Source: Dermabacteraceae bacterium TAE3-ERU27
GTDB lineage: Bacteria > Actinomycetota > Actinomycetes > Actinomycetales > Dermabacteraceae
NCBI GenBank assembly: GCA_019218415.1
Contig: JAHUUL010000001.1
Span: 558,001 to 622,000, forward strand
Length of the DNA: 64,000 nt
Direction of reading: 5' to 3'
Position numbers and translations under genes: made by a program. The stretch's first letter is position 1; each line of letters begins with the position of its first letter. The notes under the pieces were generated by a model. The model saw only the letters and a program-made list of their open reading frames with translations, searched no databases and was not told where the DNA came from. Positions 8,898 to 18,636 of the stretch are shown here, piece by piece.

Positions 8898-10115
8898 ATG
8901 ACCGCGCACTTCAACGATGCCCCCGAGCGCGAAGCGACCGCGCAGCGCGCCCGCGAAAAATTCATTGAAACCTACGGCTACGAACCGGACGGTGTCTGGT
9001 CGGCCCCCGGCCGCGTGAACATCATCGGCGAGCACGTCGATTACCAGGCGGGGCTGTGCGTGCCGATGGCGATTAGCCACCGCTGCTACGTGGCCGCCGC
9101 GCGCACCCCGGAAAATACGGTGCGGATGCGTTCGCTGCAAAGCGAGGAAACCTTCAGCGGCGACGCTCGCGAATTCGCCCCCGGCAAGGTAGAGGGCTGG
9201 CCGGCCTACGTGGCCGGTTGTGTCTGGGCGGTGTCCTCTCGGCTCGGCGGCGACGCCCCGCGCGGCGTAGACATCCTGGTTGACGGCTACGTGCCGCTCG
9301 GTTCCGGGCTTTCCTCTTCCGCGTCCCTGGAATGCGGTGTGGTTGCGGCGCTGAACGATCTGATGAGCCTCGGCATGGACGAAAAGGAACAGGTAGAGGT
9401 CGCGATCCGGGCGGAAAACGAATTCTGTGGCGCTAACACGGGTGGGCTGGATCAGTCCGCGTCGGTGCGCTGCCGCGAGGGTGGTGCGCTGTTGCTGGAC
9501 TGCGCCGACTTCACCACCTCGCCGCTGCCGTGGAACCTGGAAACCGAGGACCTGGCGCTGCTGATCGTGGATACCCGCGCGGAGCATTCGCACGTTACCG
9601 GCGAATATGCCGACCGTCGCGCCGCCAGCGAAGCCGCAGCGCAGGCGTGCGGGGTAGAGACCCTGCGCGAAGTGGCCGACGCCGAACAGCCGAACGATCT
9701 GCGCGCCTGGTGCGCGGAGAAGATCGGCGACGAAACGGTGGCACGCCGCGGCTTCCACGTGATCAGCGAGATCGCCCGCGTAAAAGAGTTCGTAGAGCTG
9801 CTGGGCAAGGGCGAGCTGCGCCCGCGCCTGGCACGTATCGGCCAGCTGCTGAACGAATCTCACGATTCGCTGCGCGATAACTACGAGGTGACCTGCCCCG
9901 AGCTGGATACGGCCGTAGACGCCGCCCGCGAGGCGGGGGCGCACGGTGCCCGCATGACGGGCGGCGGCTTCGGCGGTAGCGCCATCGCCCTGGTGGAGGC
10001 GGAAAAGGTGACTGAGGTGGCCGACGCCATCGCGGCGGCCTTCGCCGCAAAGGGCTTCAAGGAGCCGGCTTTCTTCGTGGCCCTGCCCTCCGCCGGTGCG
10101 GGACGCGATCTCTAA
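8898..10115 (+). CDS. galK: Galactokinase
   Basis: Phosphorylates galactose at C1 in the Leloir pathway. GHMP-kinase motifs are intact: the galactokinase signature GRVNIIGEHVDYQAG near residue 38, the phosphate loop PLGSGLSSSASLE, and GGGFGGSAIAL near the C-terminus. The 405-residue length is normal. AAAGGAG precedes the ATG. No galT or galE lies nearby; instead galK is the last gene of an operon with a lactonase and a ThrE-type exporter, so the rest of the pathway must be elsewhere. A strong terminator follows. Confidence 0.93.
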   Translation: MTAHFNDAPEREATAQRAREKFIETYGYEPDGVWSAPGRVNIIGEHVDYQAGLCVPMAISHRCYVAAARTPENTVRMRSLQSEETFSGDAREFAPGKVEGWPAYVAGCVWAVSSRLGGDAPRGVDILVDGYVPLGSGLSSSASLECGVVAALNDLMSLGMDEKEQVEVAIRAENEFCGANTGGLDQSASVRCREGGALLLDCADFTTSPLPWNLETEDLALLIVDTRAEHSHVTGEYADRRAASEAAAQACGVETLREVADAEQPNDLRAWCAEKIGDETVARRGFHVISEIARVKEFVELLGKGELRPRLARIGQLLNESHDSLRDNYEVTCPELDTAVDAAREAGAHGARMTGGGFGGSAIALVEAEKVTEVADAIAAAFAAKGFKEPAFFVALPSAGAGRDL

Positions 10116-10131
10116 AGTCCCATCCGCCAGC

Positions 10132-10176
10132 AAATAAGTTTCCCCGGCCCGTTTAACGGGCCGGGGAAACTTATTT
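10132..10176. terminator. Perfect 20-bp bidirectional terminator
   Basis: The arms 10132-10151 and 10157-10176 are perfectly complementary over 20 bases with a TTTAA loop. The GC-rich core is flanked by an A-run on the left and a T-run on the right, so it works as an intrinsic terminator in both directions for galK and the facing adenosine deaminase gene. Confidence 0.92.
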
Positions 10177-10189
10177 AGAGAGTTATTTT

Positions 10190-11218
10190 TTAATCCTGCT
10201 GCGGGTCTGCGGAGAGCCAGCTCGCGACCCCAGCCAGCCATTCCCGCTTTTGCGCGTCGCTGGCAAACGACGCCCGTATCGAACCTTCCGCGAGGGCGGC
10301 CAGGCGGGAATCGTTATATCCCAGGGCGCGTAGCGACTCGTACTGCGCGAGCAACCGCGACCCAAACAGCAGGGGATCGTCGGCACCCAACGCCACCTGT
10401 GCTCCGTGTGCCAGCAGAGTGTCCACCGGGACGCGGGAAAGGTCGGGGTAAACCCCGAGGGAAACGTTAGAGGCGGGGCAGACCTCGAAGGCAACCCCGG
10501 CGGCAACCAGTTCATCCAGCAGGCGGGGATCCTCGCTGGTGCGCACGCCGTGCCCGAGCCTGCGCGGGGCAAGTTCCCGCATAACCTCGCGCACATGTTC
10601 CGGGCCGAGCAGCTCGCCGCCGTGCGGCACGGCGGGGATGCCGGCGTTGCGGGCGATCCGGAACGCTGCGCCAAACTCGCCGGTTGAACCGCGCCGTTCG
10701 TCGTTGGAAAGCCCGAAACCCACCACCCGGTCGCTGTAGCGGGCCGCCAGCCGCGCCAGGGTGCGCGCCTCCAGGGGATGCCGTATACGGGAGGCGGCAA
10801 CGATAACGCCGACGCTGACACCGGTCTCTCGTTCCGCCTGCGCTGCCGCGTCCAGGACGATTTCCAGCGCCGGGGTAATGCCGCCCACGAACGGGGCGTA
10901 GCTGGTCGGGTCTACCTGGATCTCCAGCCTGCGCGATCCCTCTGCGGCATCGTCGGCCACGGCCTCGCGCACCACGCGGCGCATCGCGGCTTCGTCGCGC
11001 ACCACCTTGCGGGCGGAATCGTATTGACGCTGGAAACGGAACCAACCGCGAGCCGTGGCTTCCGCGCTGAACGCCTTATCGTCTACCAGGGAAGCGGGTA
11101 CGCGAATCCCGCGCTCGCGGCCCATCTCCGCCAGGCTCGCGGGCTTGAGCGAGCCGGTGAAGTGCAGGTGCAGGTGCGCCTTGGGAAGCGCGCGCAGATC
11201 GCGCTGAGCGCCGTTAAT
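10190..11218 (-). CDS. add: Adenosine deaminase, apparent ATT start
   Basis: Deaminates adenosine to inosine in purine salvage. The first ATG (at 11125) would remove the metal-binding HxH motif. Reading further upstream in frame gives [16 protein letters not shown], which holds HLH and the conserved FTGSL, before a TGA stop. Between that stop and the motif there is no ATG, GTG or TTG. The best candidate is an ATT at 11216-11218, overlapping the TAA of the upstream aminotransferase gene by the last bases, with GGAGAGG nine bases before it. The protein is then 342 residues, the usual length. Other motifs: VPHGGE, LGHGVRT, ASNVSLG and [12 protein letters not shown] nine codons later is the only other option. 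Confidence 0.88.
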   Translation of the reverse strand: MNGAQRDLRALPKAHLHLHFTGSLKPASLAEMGRERGIRVPASLVDDKAFSAEATARGWFRFQRQYDSARKVVRDEAAMRRVVREAVADDAAEGSRRLEIQVDPTSYAPFVGGITPALEIVLDAAAQAERETGVSVGVIVAASRIRHPLEARTLARLAARYSDRVVGFGLSNDERRGSTGEFGAAFRIARNAGIPAVPHGGELLGPEHVREVMRELAPRRLGHGVRTSEDPRLLDELVAAGVAFEVCPASNVSLGVYPDLSRVPVDTLLAHGAQVALGADDPLLFGSRLLAQYESLRALGYNDSRLAALAEGSIRASFASDAQKREWLAGVASWLSADPQQD

Positions 11219-12473
11219 CGACGTTCACCTCTCCGAGCAGACGCTGTATGCGCCCGACGCCATCCCGCAAATCTTCGTCGCAGAGCGCGTAAGACAAGCG
11301 CAGATGACCGGGGGCGCCGAACGCCTCACCGGGGACTACAGCAACGTTCGCCTGTTCCAAAATCACCTCGGCCAGGTGCTGCGAGCTTTCGATCCGCACC
11401 CCGCCCACTTCGCGTCCGAGCAGCGCGCTCACCTCCGGGAAGGCATAGAACGCACCGCGCGGGGTAGGTACCTGGAAACCGGGAATCTCGCGCAGCATTT
11501 CGATCATGGTGAGGCGGCGGCGGTCAAACACCCGTCGCATCTCGTTTACCTCATCCATCCCGCCGGTAAGCGCCTCCAACGCGGCCTGCTGGGCAACGTT
11601 GCAAACATTTGAGGTCAGGTGGGACTGGAGGGTGGTCTGCGCCGCGATTACGTCGCTGGGGCCGACCGCCCAGCCGACGCGCCAGCCGGTCATCGCGAAG
11701 GTCTTGGCAACGCCGTTAAGCAGCACGCAGCTGTCGGCCAGTTCCGGCACGGCGGCGAGGATCGAGGTGAACTCGGTACCGTCGTAGACCAGGTGCTGAT
11801 AGATCTCGTCGCTCACCACGAAAAGGTTGTTTTCCAGCGCCCAGCGCCCCAGTTCGGCAAGCTGTTGCTCGTCCATCACGGCACCGGTCGGGTTCGACGG
11901 CGAAACAATCACCAGCACCTTGGTGCGGGGGGTGAGCGCGGCGGCAAACTGCTCCAGCGTGGGCGTGTAATCCTGCTCTATCCCGGCAAACACCGGCACC
12001 GGCACGCCGCCGGCCAGGCGGATCGCCTCCGGGTAGGTGGTCCAGTAGGGGGCGGCAAGCAGCACCTCGTCGCCGGGATCGAGCAGGGAGGCGAAGGTCT
12101 GATAGACGGCCTGCTTACCGCCGTTGCTCACGATCACCTGGCTCGCGTCCACGTTCGCGTGGGAATACCTGTTGCTCGCCTGCGCGATTGCCTCGCGCAG
12201 CGCGGGCAGCCCGGCGGCGGGGGAGTAGCGATGGTTCGCCTGGTCGGCCGCAGCCGCCTGCGCCGCCGCCACGATCCGGGCGGGGGTCGGGAAATCGGGC
12301 TCTCCGGCACCGAAACCGATTACGGGCTTACCCTCCGCGCGCAGCCGTTTCGCTTTCGCATCTACCTGCAGGGTGGCCGACGGCGCTATCGCTCCGATAC
12401 GGCGGGAAACCCTGCTAGGGGTGGAAACGGTTTCGCTGGGGGAAAGGCGCGCTGGCCCGGATTGCTCGTTCAC
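11214..12473 (-). CDS. Pyridoxal-phosphate aminotransferase, aspartate aminotransferase type
   Basis: A class I/II aminotransferase of 419 residues, most like the prokaryotic aspartate aminotransferase (subgroup Ib). The motifs [17 protein letters not shown], the PLP-lysine region [14 protein letters not shown] and the C-terminal RLSYA are all present. It probably makes aspartate and glutamate interconvert with their keto acids; aspartate feeds purine synthesis, but that link is only inference. Start is GTG without a clear ribosome site. Its stop codon overlaps the apparent ATT start of the adenosine deaminase gene, so the two are translationally coupled. Confidence 0.85.
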   Translation of the reverse strand: MNEQSGPARLSPSETVSTPSRVSRRIGAIAPSATLQVDAKAKRLRAEGKPVIGFGAGEPDFPTPARIVAAAQAAAADQANHRYSPAAGLPALREAIAQASNRYSHANVDASQVIVSNGGKQAVYQTFASLLDPGDEVLLAAPYWTTYPEAIRLAGGVPVPVFAGIEQDYTPTLEQFAAALTPRTKVLVIVSPSNPTGAVMDEQQLAELGRWALENNLFVVSDEIYQHLVYDGTEFTSILAAVPELADSCVLLNGVAKTFAMTGWRVGWAVGPSDVIAAQTTLQSHLTSNVCNVAQQAALEALTGGMDEVNEMRRVFDRRRLTMIEMLREIPGFQVPTPRGAFYAFPEVSALLGREVGGVRIESSQHLAEVILEQANVAVVPGEAFGAPGHLRLSYALCDEDLRDGVGRIQRLLGEVNVD

Positions 12474-12554
12474 GGCCTAATTTTCTCAGATATATACGGG
12501 AAAAATAATGTGAGTCGCGACGCCCAATGGGTAACGCGGCATACGTTTTCGCGC

Positions 12555-12560
12555 TAGAGT
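12555..12560 (+). promoter_or_regulatory. Putative -10 box for the tRNA-Trp/secE unit
   Basis: TAGAGT, in the 200-base space between the divergent aminotransferase gene and the tRNA, matches the actinobacterial -10 pattern. It would give a leader of about 108 bases before the tRNA. No -35 match is visible, so support is limited. Confidence 0.35.
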
Positions 12561-12674
12561 CGAGGTCTGGGGTCAGCCCACTGTGATGTGACGCGGAACG
12601 ATTAGACGTATCCCGCTCGCAGCGCTAAGCTGGTTCCTGGCTGTTTAGGCAGCCGCACGGTTTAACCGCCGTGA

Positions 12675-12747
12675 AGGGCAGTGGCGCAATTGGTAGCGCA
12701 GCGGTCTCCAAAACCGCAGGTTGCAGGTTCGAGTCCTGTCTGCCCTG
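12675..12747 (+). tRNA. tRNA-Trp (CCA anticodon)
   Basis: A 73-base cloverleaf: acceptor stem AGGGCAG (12675-12681) pairs with CTGCCCT (12740-12746), the anticodon loop CTCCAAA sits between GCGGT and ACCGC with anticodon CCA at 12708-12710, and the T loop GGTTCGAGTCC is present. The discriminator base is G, as usual for tRNA-Trp. The terminal CCA is not encoded. The gene precedes secE and nusG, a conserved actinobacterial order. Confidence 0.97.
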
Positions 12748-12808
12748 CTCCGCACCCGTATCCTCGGGGCGAGCTTTACACGCACGTGCAAAGGAAAGGT
12801 GGGGAGGC

Positions 12809-13042
12809 GTGAGCACATCCGAAAACTCCTCCCGTAAATCCAACGACGGCGTGATTGCTCGTATCGTGAAGTTCTGGCACGAAGTAATTGCCGAACTTAA
12901 GAAGGTCATCACCCCCGCCAAGCAGGAACTGGTTTCTTACTCGACCACGGTTCTACTGTTTGTTTTGGTGATGATCGTGATCGTGTTCGCCCTCGACATG
13001 GGCTTCGGCTGGCTGGCGCGATTCGCCTTCGCGGGTAACTAA
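12809..13042 (+). CDS. secE: Preprotein translocase subunit SecE
   Basis: Essential small subunit of the SecYEG channel. The start is the GTG at 12809, preceded by GGGGAGG; an upstream ATG-like extension would run into the tRNA. The 77-residue product has the conserved amphipathic part [15 protein letters not shown] followed by a single membrane helix ([18 protein letters not shown]). The short N-terminal part is polar. It is co-oriented with nusG, 47 bases downstream. Confidence 0.95.
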   Translation: MSTSENSSRKSNDGVIARIVKFWHEVIAELKKVITPAKQELVSYSTTVLLFVLVMIVIVFALDMGFGWLARFAFAGN

Positions 13043-13089
13043 ACCCACTTACCGCCCTATCGAGTTTGCAGACGAAAGCAGGTTTTACG

Positions 13090-13845
13090 GTGACTGACGA
13101 ACAGGCCACCCCCGCAGGGGAAGACATCCTCGAAACTGAGGAGTTCCAGGCCGACGACTCCGCGGCGCAGGACGCCCCGGAGGTTACCGAAGAGGCCGCA
13201 CAGGCCGAAGAGACCACCGATGAGGTCGGCGAAGAAGCACTCCCGCCCGAGGAAGAGGACCCGGCAGCCGCCCTCAAGCGCCGCCTGCGTTCCGCCCCCG
13301 GCGAGTGGTACGTAGTGCACTCCTACTCCGGTCACGAAAACCGCGTGAAGACCCAGCTCGCCACGCGCATCGAGACCCAGAACATGGAGGACTACATCTT
13401 CGAGGTGGAGGTTCCCATGGAGGACGCCGCCGAGATCAAGAACGGCCAGAAGAAGATCGTTCGCCGCGTGCGTATCCCCGGCTACGTGCTCGTGCGCATG
13501 GAGCTGACCGACGAATCGTGGGGCGTCGTCCGCCACACCCCGGGCGTGACCGGGTTTGTCGGCAACAGCCACCAGCCGGTGCCGCTGAGCTTCGACGAAG
13601 TTTTCTCGATGCTCGCCCCGATGCTGGATCTGCCCGAAAAGAAGCGCGTGCGCAAGGGCAAGGACGCCGCCGTGCCGGCGTTCGAGATCGGCGAATCCGT
13701 CACCGTCATGGACGGGCCCTTCGAGACGATGCCGGCCACCATCTCGGAGATCAACTCCGAACACAAGAAGCTTCGGGTGCTCGTGTCCATCTTTGGTCGC
13801 GAAACCCCGGTGGAACTCGGGTTCGAACAGGTCGCCAAGATCTGA
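13090..13845 (+). CDS. nusG: Transcription termination/antitermination protein NusG
   Basis: Binds RNA polymerase and links it to Rho or the ribosome. The GTG at 13090 ([10 protein letters not shown]) follows AGCAGG and is the preferred start over a TTG eight codons upstream. The first 70 residues are an acidic extension common in actinobacterial NusG. The NGN domain follows ([16 protein letters not shown]) and the KOW domain closes the protein ([14 protein letters not shown]). Length is 251 residues. Confidence 0.96.
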   Translation: MTDEQATPAGEDILETEEFQADDSAAQDAPEVTEEAAQAEETTDEVGEEALPPEEEDPAAALKRRLRSAPGEWYVVHSYSGHENRVKTQLATRIETQNMEDYIFEVEVPMEDAAEIKNGQKKIVRRVRIPGYVLVRMELTDESWGVVRHTPGVTGFVGNSHQPVPLSFDEVFSMLAPMLDLPEKKRVRKGKDAAVPAFEIGESVTVMDGPFETMPATISEINSEHKKLRVLVSIFGRETPVELGFEQVAKI

Positions 13846-13955
13846 TCCCCCGGTTCCAACCACTCGCCCGCACCCGGTTAAAAGCCTGGCGCGGGTGAGT
13901 CATGTGGGAGGTCTGTTTCGGCAGGCCGCCCGAACCACAAAAACAAGGAAGAGAA

Positions 13956-14390
13956 ATGGCTCCCAAGAAAAAAAAGGTCACGAGCGTAATTAAGCTCCAG
14001 ATCCAGGCGGGCGCTGCCACCCCGGCACCGCCGGTCGGCCCCGCACTCGGTGCGGCCGGCGTGAACATCATGGAGTTCACGAAGGCTTACAACGCTGCTA
14101 CCGAGTCCCAGCGTGGCAACATCATCCCGGTGGAGATCACCGTTTACGAGGATCGCTCGTTCACGTTCATCACCAAGACCCCGCCGGCCGCGCAGCTCAT
14201 CAAGAAGGCCGCTGGCCTCGACAAGGGCTCCGCTACCCCGCACACCGTCAAGGTCGGCTCCATCACCATGGAGCAGGTCAAGGAGATCGCGCAGACCAAG
14301 ATGCCCGATCTGAACGCAAACGACATTGACGCAGCCGCGAAGATCGTGGCAGGGACCGCTCGGTCCATGGGCATCACGGTGGAGGGCTGA
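13956..14390 (+). CDS. rplK: 50S ribosomal protein L11
   Basis: Forms the GTPase-associated centre with 23S rRNA and is the site of thiopeptide action. The ATG at 13956 follows AAGGAAGAG; a longer GTG/ATG extension is not conserved. The product [19 protein letters not shown] is the typical actinobacterial N-terminus, and the proline-rich linker region ([10 protein letters not shown]) is intact. It has 144 residues. Five bases separate it from rplA. Confidence 0.98.
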   Translation: MAPKKKKVTSVIKLQIQAGAATPAPPVGPALGAAGVNIMEFTKAYNAATESQRGNIIPVEITVYEDRSFTFITKTPPAAQLIKKAAGLDKGSATPHTVKVGSITMEQVKEIAQTKMPDLNANDIDAAAKIVAGTARSMGITVEG

Positions 14391-14395
14391 TAACG

Positions 14396-15115
14396 ATGGG
14401 TTTCCGTAGCAAGGGATACAAGGACGCCAGCGCGAAGATCGAAAAGGGTCGTTTCTACACCCCGCTCGACGCTCTGCGTCTCGCACAGAAGACCTCCCCG
14501 GCCAAGTTCGACGCCTCTGTTGAGGTTGCGATGCGCCTGGGTGTCGACCCCCGCAAGGCAGACCAGATGGTGCGCGGCACCGTCAACCTGCCGAACGGCA
14601 CCGGTAAGACCGCTCGCGTCATCGTGTTCGCGACCGGCGCGCAGGCTGAGGCCGCTCTCGCGGCTGGCGCTGACGAGGTCGGCTCGGACGAGCTGATCGA
14701 GAAGGTTGCCGGCGGCTGGACCGACTTCGACGCCGCTGTTGCCACCCCGAATCTGATGGGCAAGGTCGGCAAGCTCGGCCGCGTCCTCGGTCCGCGTGGC
14801 CTCATGCCGAACCCGAAGACCGGCACCGTCACCATGGACACCGCCAAGGCCGTGTCCGACATTAAGGGTGGCAAGATCGAGTTCCGCGTCGACCGTGCAG
14901 CTAACCTGCACTTCCTGATCGGTAAGGTTTCCTTCTCGGACACCGCTCTGGTCGAGAACTACGTCGCCGCTCTCGAAGAGATCCTGCGTCTCAAGCCGTC
15001 CTCCTCCAAGGGCCGCTACATCACCAAGATCACCGTGTCCACCACCATGGGCCCCGGTATTCCGATCGACGTGAACCGTACGCGTAACCTGCTCGAGGAG
15101 ACCGACGAGGCCTGA
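14396..15115 (+). CDS. rplA: 50S ribosomal protein L1
   Basis: Builds the mobile L1 stalk at the ribosomal E site and in many bacteria represses its own operon by binding the mRNA. The 239-residue sequence has the normal L1 pattern, including [16 protein letters not shown] and the C-terminal TMGPGIPID. It is co-transcribed with rplK and followed by a strong terminator. Confidence 0.98.
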   Translation: MGFRSKGYKDASAKIEKGRFYTPLDALRLAQKTSPAKFDASVEVAMRLGVDPRKADQMVRGTVNLPNGTGKTARVIVFATGAQAEAALAAGADEVGSDELIEKVAGGWTDFDAAVATPNLMGKVGKLGRVLGPRGLMPNPKTGTVTMDTAKAVSDIKGGKIEFRVDRAANLHFLIGKVSFSDTALVENYVAALEEILRLKPSSSKGRYITKITVSTTMGPGIPIDVNRTRNLLEETDEA

Positions 15116-15138
15116 GCCTAACCGCTCGCCTCAACGGC

Positions 15139-15193
15139 AAAACCCGGCCCCGCCGCTGTCGCTGCAAAGCGCACAGTGACGGGGCCGGGTTTT
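15139..15193 (+). terminator. Intrinsic terminator after rplA
   Basis: The arms AAAACCCGGCCCCG (15139-15152) and its complement (15180-15193) are perfectly matched over 14 bases, followed by T residues. The intervening bases can form a weaker inner helix. Confidence 0.88.
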
Positions 15194-15248
15194 TCTATGC
15201 GAAGTCACGGGCAGATGCGAGGCAAGTGATTAAGGCCGGGCAATGGGG

Positions 15249-15283
15249 GAGGGCCCGGCAACCTGATCGGTTACCGGGCCCTC
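15249..15283 (-). terminator. Hairpin after adhE
   Basis: Two 15-base arms (15249-15263 and 15269-15283) match at 14 positions around a TGATC loop, 37 bases past the adhE stop. No clear T-run follows on the minus strand, so termination would rest on the GC-rich helix. Confidence 0.6.
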
Positions 15284-15319
15284 GCCTTTACCGGAGACTA
15301 TTCCGGCTCAGACCGCTGC

Positions 15320-18058
15320 TTATTTCGCGGACTTCTTGGCTCCCTTGGCGGCGGGCTTTGCCGCCTCTTCCTTGGTGCCGGGCTTGCGGGTGCTGACCTT
15401 CTCCACGGCGCTCTGGCCACCCTGCTTCTGGGTGAACAGAACCTCGCCTTCGTAGGCGTCGTAGATCAGTTCCTTCAGCTCCGCCACCAGCGGCTGCTTC
15501 GGGTTCGCCGGGGTGCACTGATCCTCGAACGCGCGGTCGGCGAGTTCGTCAGCCACGCGATCCAGGTGCTCGCGCTCCACGCCGTTGCCCTTCAGGCTCA
15601 TCTCGATGCCGATGTCGCTGGCCAGGCTCTGCACCTCGCGGATCAGCGATTCGACGCCCTCCTCGACGGTGGAGGCCGGGAAGCCCATGAAGCGTGCGAA
15701 GTCGGCCAGGTCCTTGTCGGCACGGTACGACTCGTACTTCGGGAAGATCGCGTGCTTGTAAGGCTTGGTCGCGTTGTAGCGAATCACGTGCGGCAGGAAG
15801 ATCGCGTTGGTGCGGCCGTGGGCGATATCGAACTCGGCGCCGCACTTGTGCGAAAGCGAGTGCACGATACCCAGGAACGCGTTCGCGAACGCCATGCCGG
15901 CCATCGCAGAAGCGTTGTGCATCTTCTCCTTGGCCTCGATGTCACCCTCCAGCACAGACGCGCGCAGGTTTTCGAAGATGAGCTGCGCGGCGCGGATGGA
16001 AAGACCGCGCGTGTAGTCGCTCGCCATCGTCGAAACGTAGCTTTCGATCGCGTGGGTCAGCGCGTCCATGCCCGAGTCGGCAGCGGTGCGCGCCGGTACG
16101 GTATCGACGAACTGGGAGTCCACGATTGCCACGCTCGGGGTGATCGCGTAATCGGCGAACGGGTACTTGACGTGGGTTTCCGAATCGGTGATAACCGCGA
16201 ACGGGGTGCATTCGGAGCCGGTGCCCGAGGTGGTCGGGATGGCCACGAACTGTGCCTTCACACCCAGCTTGGGGAAGCGGTAGGTGCGCTTGCGGATGTC
16301 GAGGAACTTCTGCTTCATGCCGAAGTAGCTGGATTCCGGCTTCTCGTAGAACATCCACATGGCCTTTGCGGCGTCCATGGCGGAACCGCCACCGAGCGCG
16401 ATGATGCAGTCCGGCTGGAAGTCGGCCATGCGCTGCGCGCCCTTGAACACGGTCTGCGAGCTCGGGTTAGGCTCGACGTCGGAGAAGATTGTCCAGGCGA
16501 CCTCCTCCTTGCGGCGCTTGAGGTGCTCGATCAGCACGTCCACGTAGTTGAACTTGACCATGCCCGGGTCGGTGACGATGAAGATACGGCTGATGGCCGG
16601 CATCTTCTGGAGGTACTGCACCGAGTAGCGCTCGAAGTAGGTCTTGGGCGGCAGTTTGAACCACTGCATGTTGTTCCGCCGTTCTGCAATCCGCTTGACG
16701 TTGATCAGGTCGGGCGCGCTCACGTTGTGCGAGACCGAGTTGCGACCGTAGGAGCCACAGCCCAGGGTGAGCGAGGGCACCAGGCCGTTGTAGATGTCGC
16801 CGATGCCGCCGAGGGCGCTGGGCGCGTTCGAGATGATGCGGCAGGCCTTCATCTGCAGGCCGAACTCGCGCTCGACCTCCTTATCCGTGGTGTGGATAAC
16901 CGCGGTGTGGCCGAGGCCGCCGTATTCGAGCATCTTGCGGGCGAAGGCGAAGCCCTCTTCCTTGTCCTTGACCGTGGTCATGGCGAGCACGGGGCACAGC
17001 TTCTCGTGCGAAAGCGGGTGTTCCCGGCCCACGCCCTCGATCGGGGCGAGCAGGATCTTGGTGCCGGGCTTGACCTTGATGCCCGCGCTCTGCGCGATCT
17101 GGGTGGCGGTCTGGCCCACCACGTCGGCCAGGATGCCGCCGGACTCGGTGACCATGTACTTTTCCAGCTTGGTCATCTCGTCGGCGTTCAGGACGTGGCA
17201 GTCGTACTTAACGAACTCGGCGATGATCTGATCCGAGATTTCCTCATCGATGATGATGGCCTGCTCGGAGGCGCAGATCATGCCGTTATCGAACGTCTTG
17301 GAAAGGATCAGGTCATTCACGGCGCGCTCGATCTTGGCGCTCTTGTGAATGTAGACCGGAACGTTGCCGGGGCCGACGCCGAGGGCGGGCTTACCGGTCG
17401 AGTACGCGGACTGCACCATGCCGCTGCCGCCGGTAGCCAGGGTGAGGGCGATCTTCGGGTGGTTGATCAGCAGCTTGGTGGCGTCAAGCGAGGGCTTTTC
17501 GATCCACTGAATGCAGTGCTCGGGAGCGCCGGCTTCCAGGGCTGCCCGGTACATGATCTCGGCTGCGCGCGAGGAGCACTTCTGTGCGCTCGGGTGGAAA
17601 GCGAACACGATCGGGTTGCGCGTCATGATCGAAATCAGGCACTTGAACATCGTGGTCGAGGTCGGGTTGGTAACGGGGGTAACGCCCGCCACCACGCCTA
17701 CCGGCTCCGCGATCTCGGTGATGCCGTCCTGCTTATCTTCCGCGATCACGCCCACCGTGCGGTCGTACTTGATCGAGTTCCAGATGTATTCGGTGGCGAA
17801 GATGTTCTTGACGCACTTGTCCTCGTAGAGGCCGCGGCCGGTTTCTTCAACCGCTAGCTTTGCCAGCTCCATGTGCTGGTCAACGCCTGCGAGGGCCATC
17901 GCGTGCACGATCTTGTTGATCTGCTCCTGGTTAAAGGAGTCGAAGGCGACCAGTGCGCTGCGCGCCTGGGTAGCCAGGGTGTCGATGGTCTTCTTGACCT
18001 CATCTACCGCGGAGGGCGGGGTATCGGTTGCAGCAGTCGTCTTTTTTGCTGTCGTCAT
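15320..18058 (-). CDS. adhE: Bifunctional acetaldehyde-CoA/alcohol dehydrogenase
   Basis: Reduces acetyl-CoA to acetaldehyde and then ethanol, regenerating NAD in fermentation. The N-terminal aldehyde dehydrogenase half holds the catalytic C262 in NGMICASEQ and GVGPGNVPVYI; the C-terminal iron-dependent alcohol dehydrogenase half holds GGGSAMDAAKAMW and the metal-binding HSLSHKCG and DIAHGRTNA. The ATG at 18058 (MTTAKKTTA) follows AAGGAA and is preferred over an ATG 30 codons upstream. The 912-residue product has a Lys/Ala-rich tail of about 25 residues beyond the usual end. It interrupts the rplKA-rplJL neighbourhood on the opposite strand. Confidence 0.96.
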   Translation of the reverse strand: MTTAKKTTAATDTPPSAVDEVKKTIDTLATQARSALVAFDSFNQEQINKIVHAMALAGVDQHMELAKLAVEETGRGLYEDKCVKNIFATEYIWNSIKYDRTVGVIAEDKQDGITEIAEPVGVVAGVTPVTNPTSTTMFKCLISIMTRNPIVFAFHPSAQKCSSRAAEIMYRAALEAGAPEHCIQWIEKPSLDATKLLINHPKIALTLATGGSGMVQSAYSTGKPALGVGPGNVPVYIHKSAKIERAVNDLILSKTFDNGMICASEQAIIIDEEISDQIIAEFVKYDCHVLNADEMTKLEKYMVTESGGILADVVGQTATQIAQSAGIKVKPGTKILLAPIEGVGREHPLSHEKLCPVLAMTTVKDKEEGFAFARKMLEYGGLGHTAVIHTTDKEVEREFGLQMKACRIISNAPSALGGIGDIYNGLVPSLTLGCGSYGRNSVSHNVSAPDLINVKRIAERRNNMQWFKLPPKTYFERYSVQYLQKMPAISRIFIVTDPGMVKFNYVDVLIEHLKRRKEEVAWTIFSDVEPNPSSQTVFKGAQRMADFQPDCIIALGGGSAMDAAKAMWMFYEKPESSYFGMKQKFLDIRKRTYRFPKLGVKAQFVAIPTTSGTGSECTPFAVITDSETHVKYPFADYAITPSVAIVDSQFVDTVPARTAADSGMDALTHAIESYVSTMASDYTRGLSIRAAQLIFENLRASVLEGDIEAKEKMHNASAMAGMAFANAFLGIVHSLSHKCGAEFDIAHGRTNAIFLPHVIRYNATKPYKHAIFPKYESYRADKDLADFARFMGFPASTVEEGVESLIREVQSLASDIGIEMSLKGNGVEREHLDRVADELADRAFEDQCTPANPKQPLVAELKELIYDAYEGEVLFTQKQGGQSAVEKVSTRKPGTKEEAAKPAAKGAKKSAK

Positions 18059-18636
18059 TTCCTTGCCTTGTTCTCGTTGCGGCTTACTGGTGAAACCGTC
18101 TGATTTCACGTTAGGAGAGCCCAAACGGTTGCACAAAAACGACTCCAAAACACTCCGAAAAAAGTTTATTTACGCAGGTCAGAAGATATTTTGTTTTTGT
18201 TAGCCGGGTTTACTTCGCGGCGTTGCAAGATGCCCGCCAAAGGGTGTGGGAGGGCCGTTTCGAGAGCGTTGAACGCGGGTACGTTTCGCTGCAACCGGGC
18301 CGTTCGTCCCGGCGTGAGGTGCAGCCTTGGTGGTCTAATTGAATGTGGGAGGAGAAGAATCCTCCCGGCGGCACCGGGTAAAGATGCGCGGGGCCGTTTT
18401 CTGCTGCCCTTTTTCGGGTTTGACCTGCGGGGACAAAGGTCCCATCGGACTTAACTTTTCTTAATGTGAGACACCTCGCCCCAGCATGGCTACCGCTCGG
18501 GCGGGGGAGGGGTTATTGTTGTGCAGTACCGAAGACCGCCGGTTGCGGACCTCGCCATCGAGGACCGTCGAAGGAATTCCAAGCAAGGAATCGCCTGCGC
18601 AGGTGAGAACTAACAGGAGCCTACTGTGATCCGGTC
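18059..18636. other. Long non-coding space between adhE and rplJ
   Basis: No supported gene. The part next to adhE is AT-rich and contains a minus-strand TAAACT (18163-18168) that could be its -10 box, giving a leader of about 98 bases. The part near rplJ has TATTGT (18514-18519) as a possible -10 box and then a structured RNA leader, including the self-complementary CCTGCGCAGG (18594-18603) followed by TGAGA, which may be part of an L10 binding site. Confidence 0.5.

Noticed and set aside
12671-12808. Upstream extension of secE through the tRNA gene
   Set aside because: The tRNA-Trp occupies these bases, and the GTG at 12809 has a strong ribosome site.
18116-18180. Possible Rex operator upstream of adhE (minus-strand TTGTGCAACCGTTTGG)
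   Set aside because: Only one half-site is near the consensus; the second half does not match, and the position relative to the promoter is uncertain.
18191-18454. A small 87-codon frame between adhE and rplJ
   Set aside because: Cys- and Arg-rich composition without a ribosome site or any recognisable motif; lies in a leader/promoter region.
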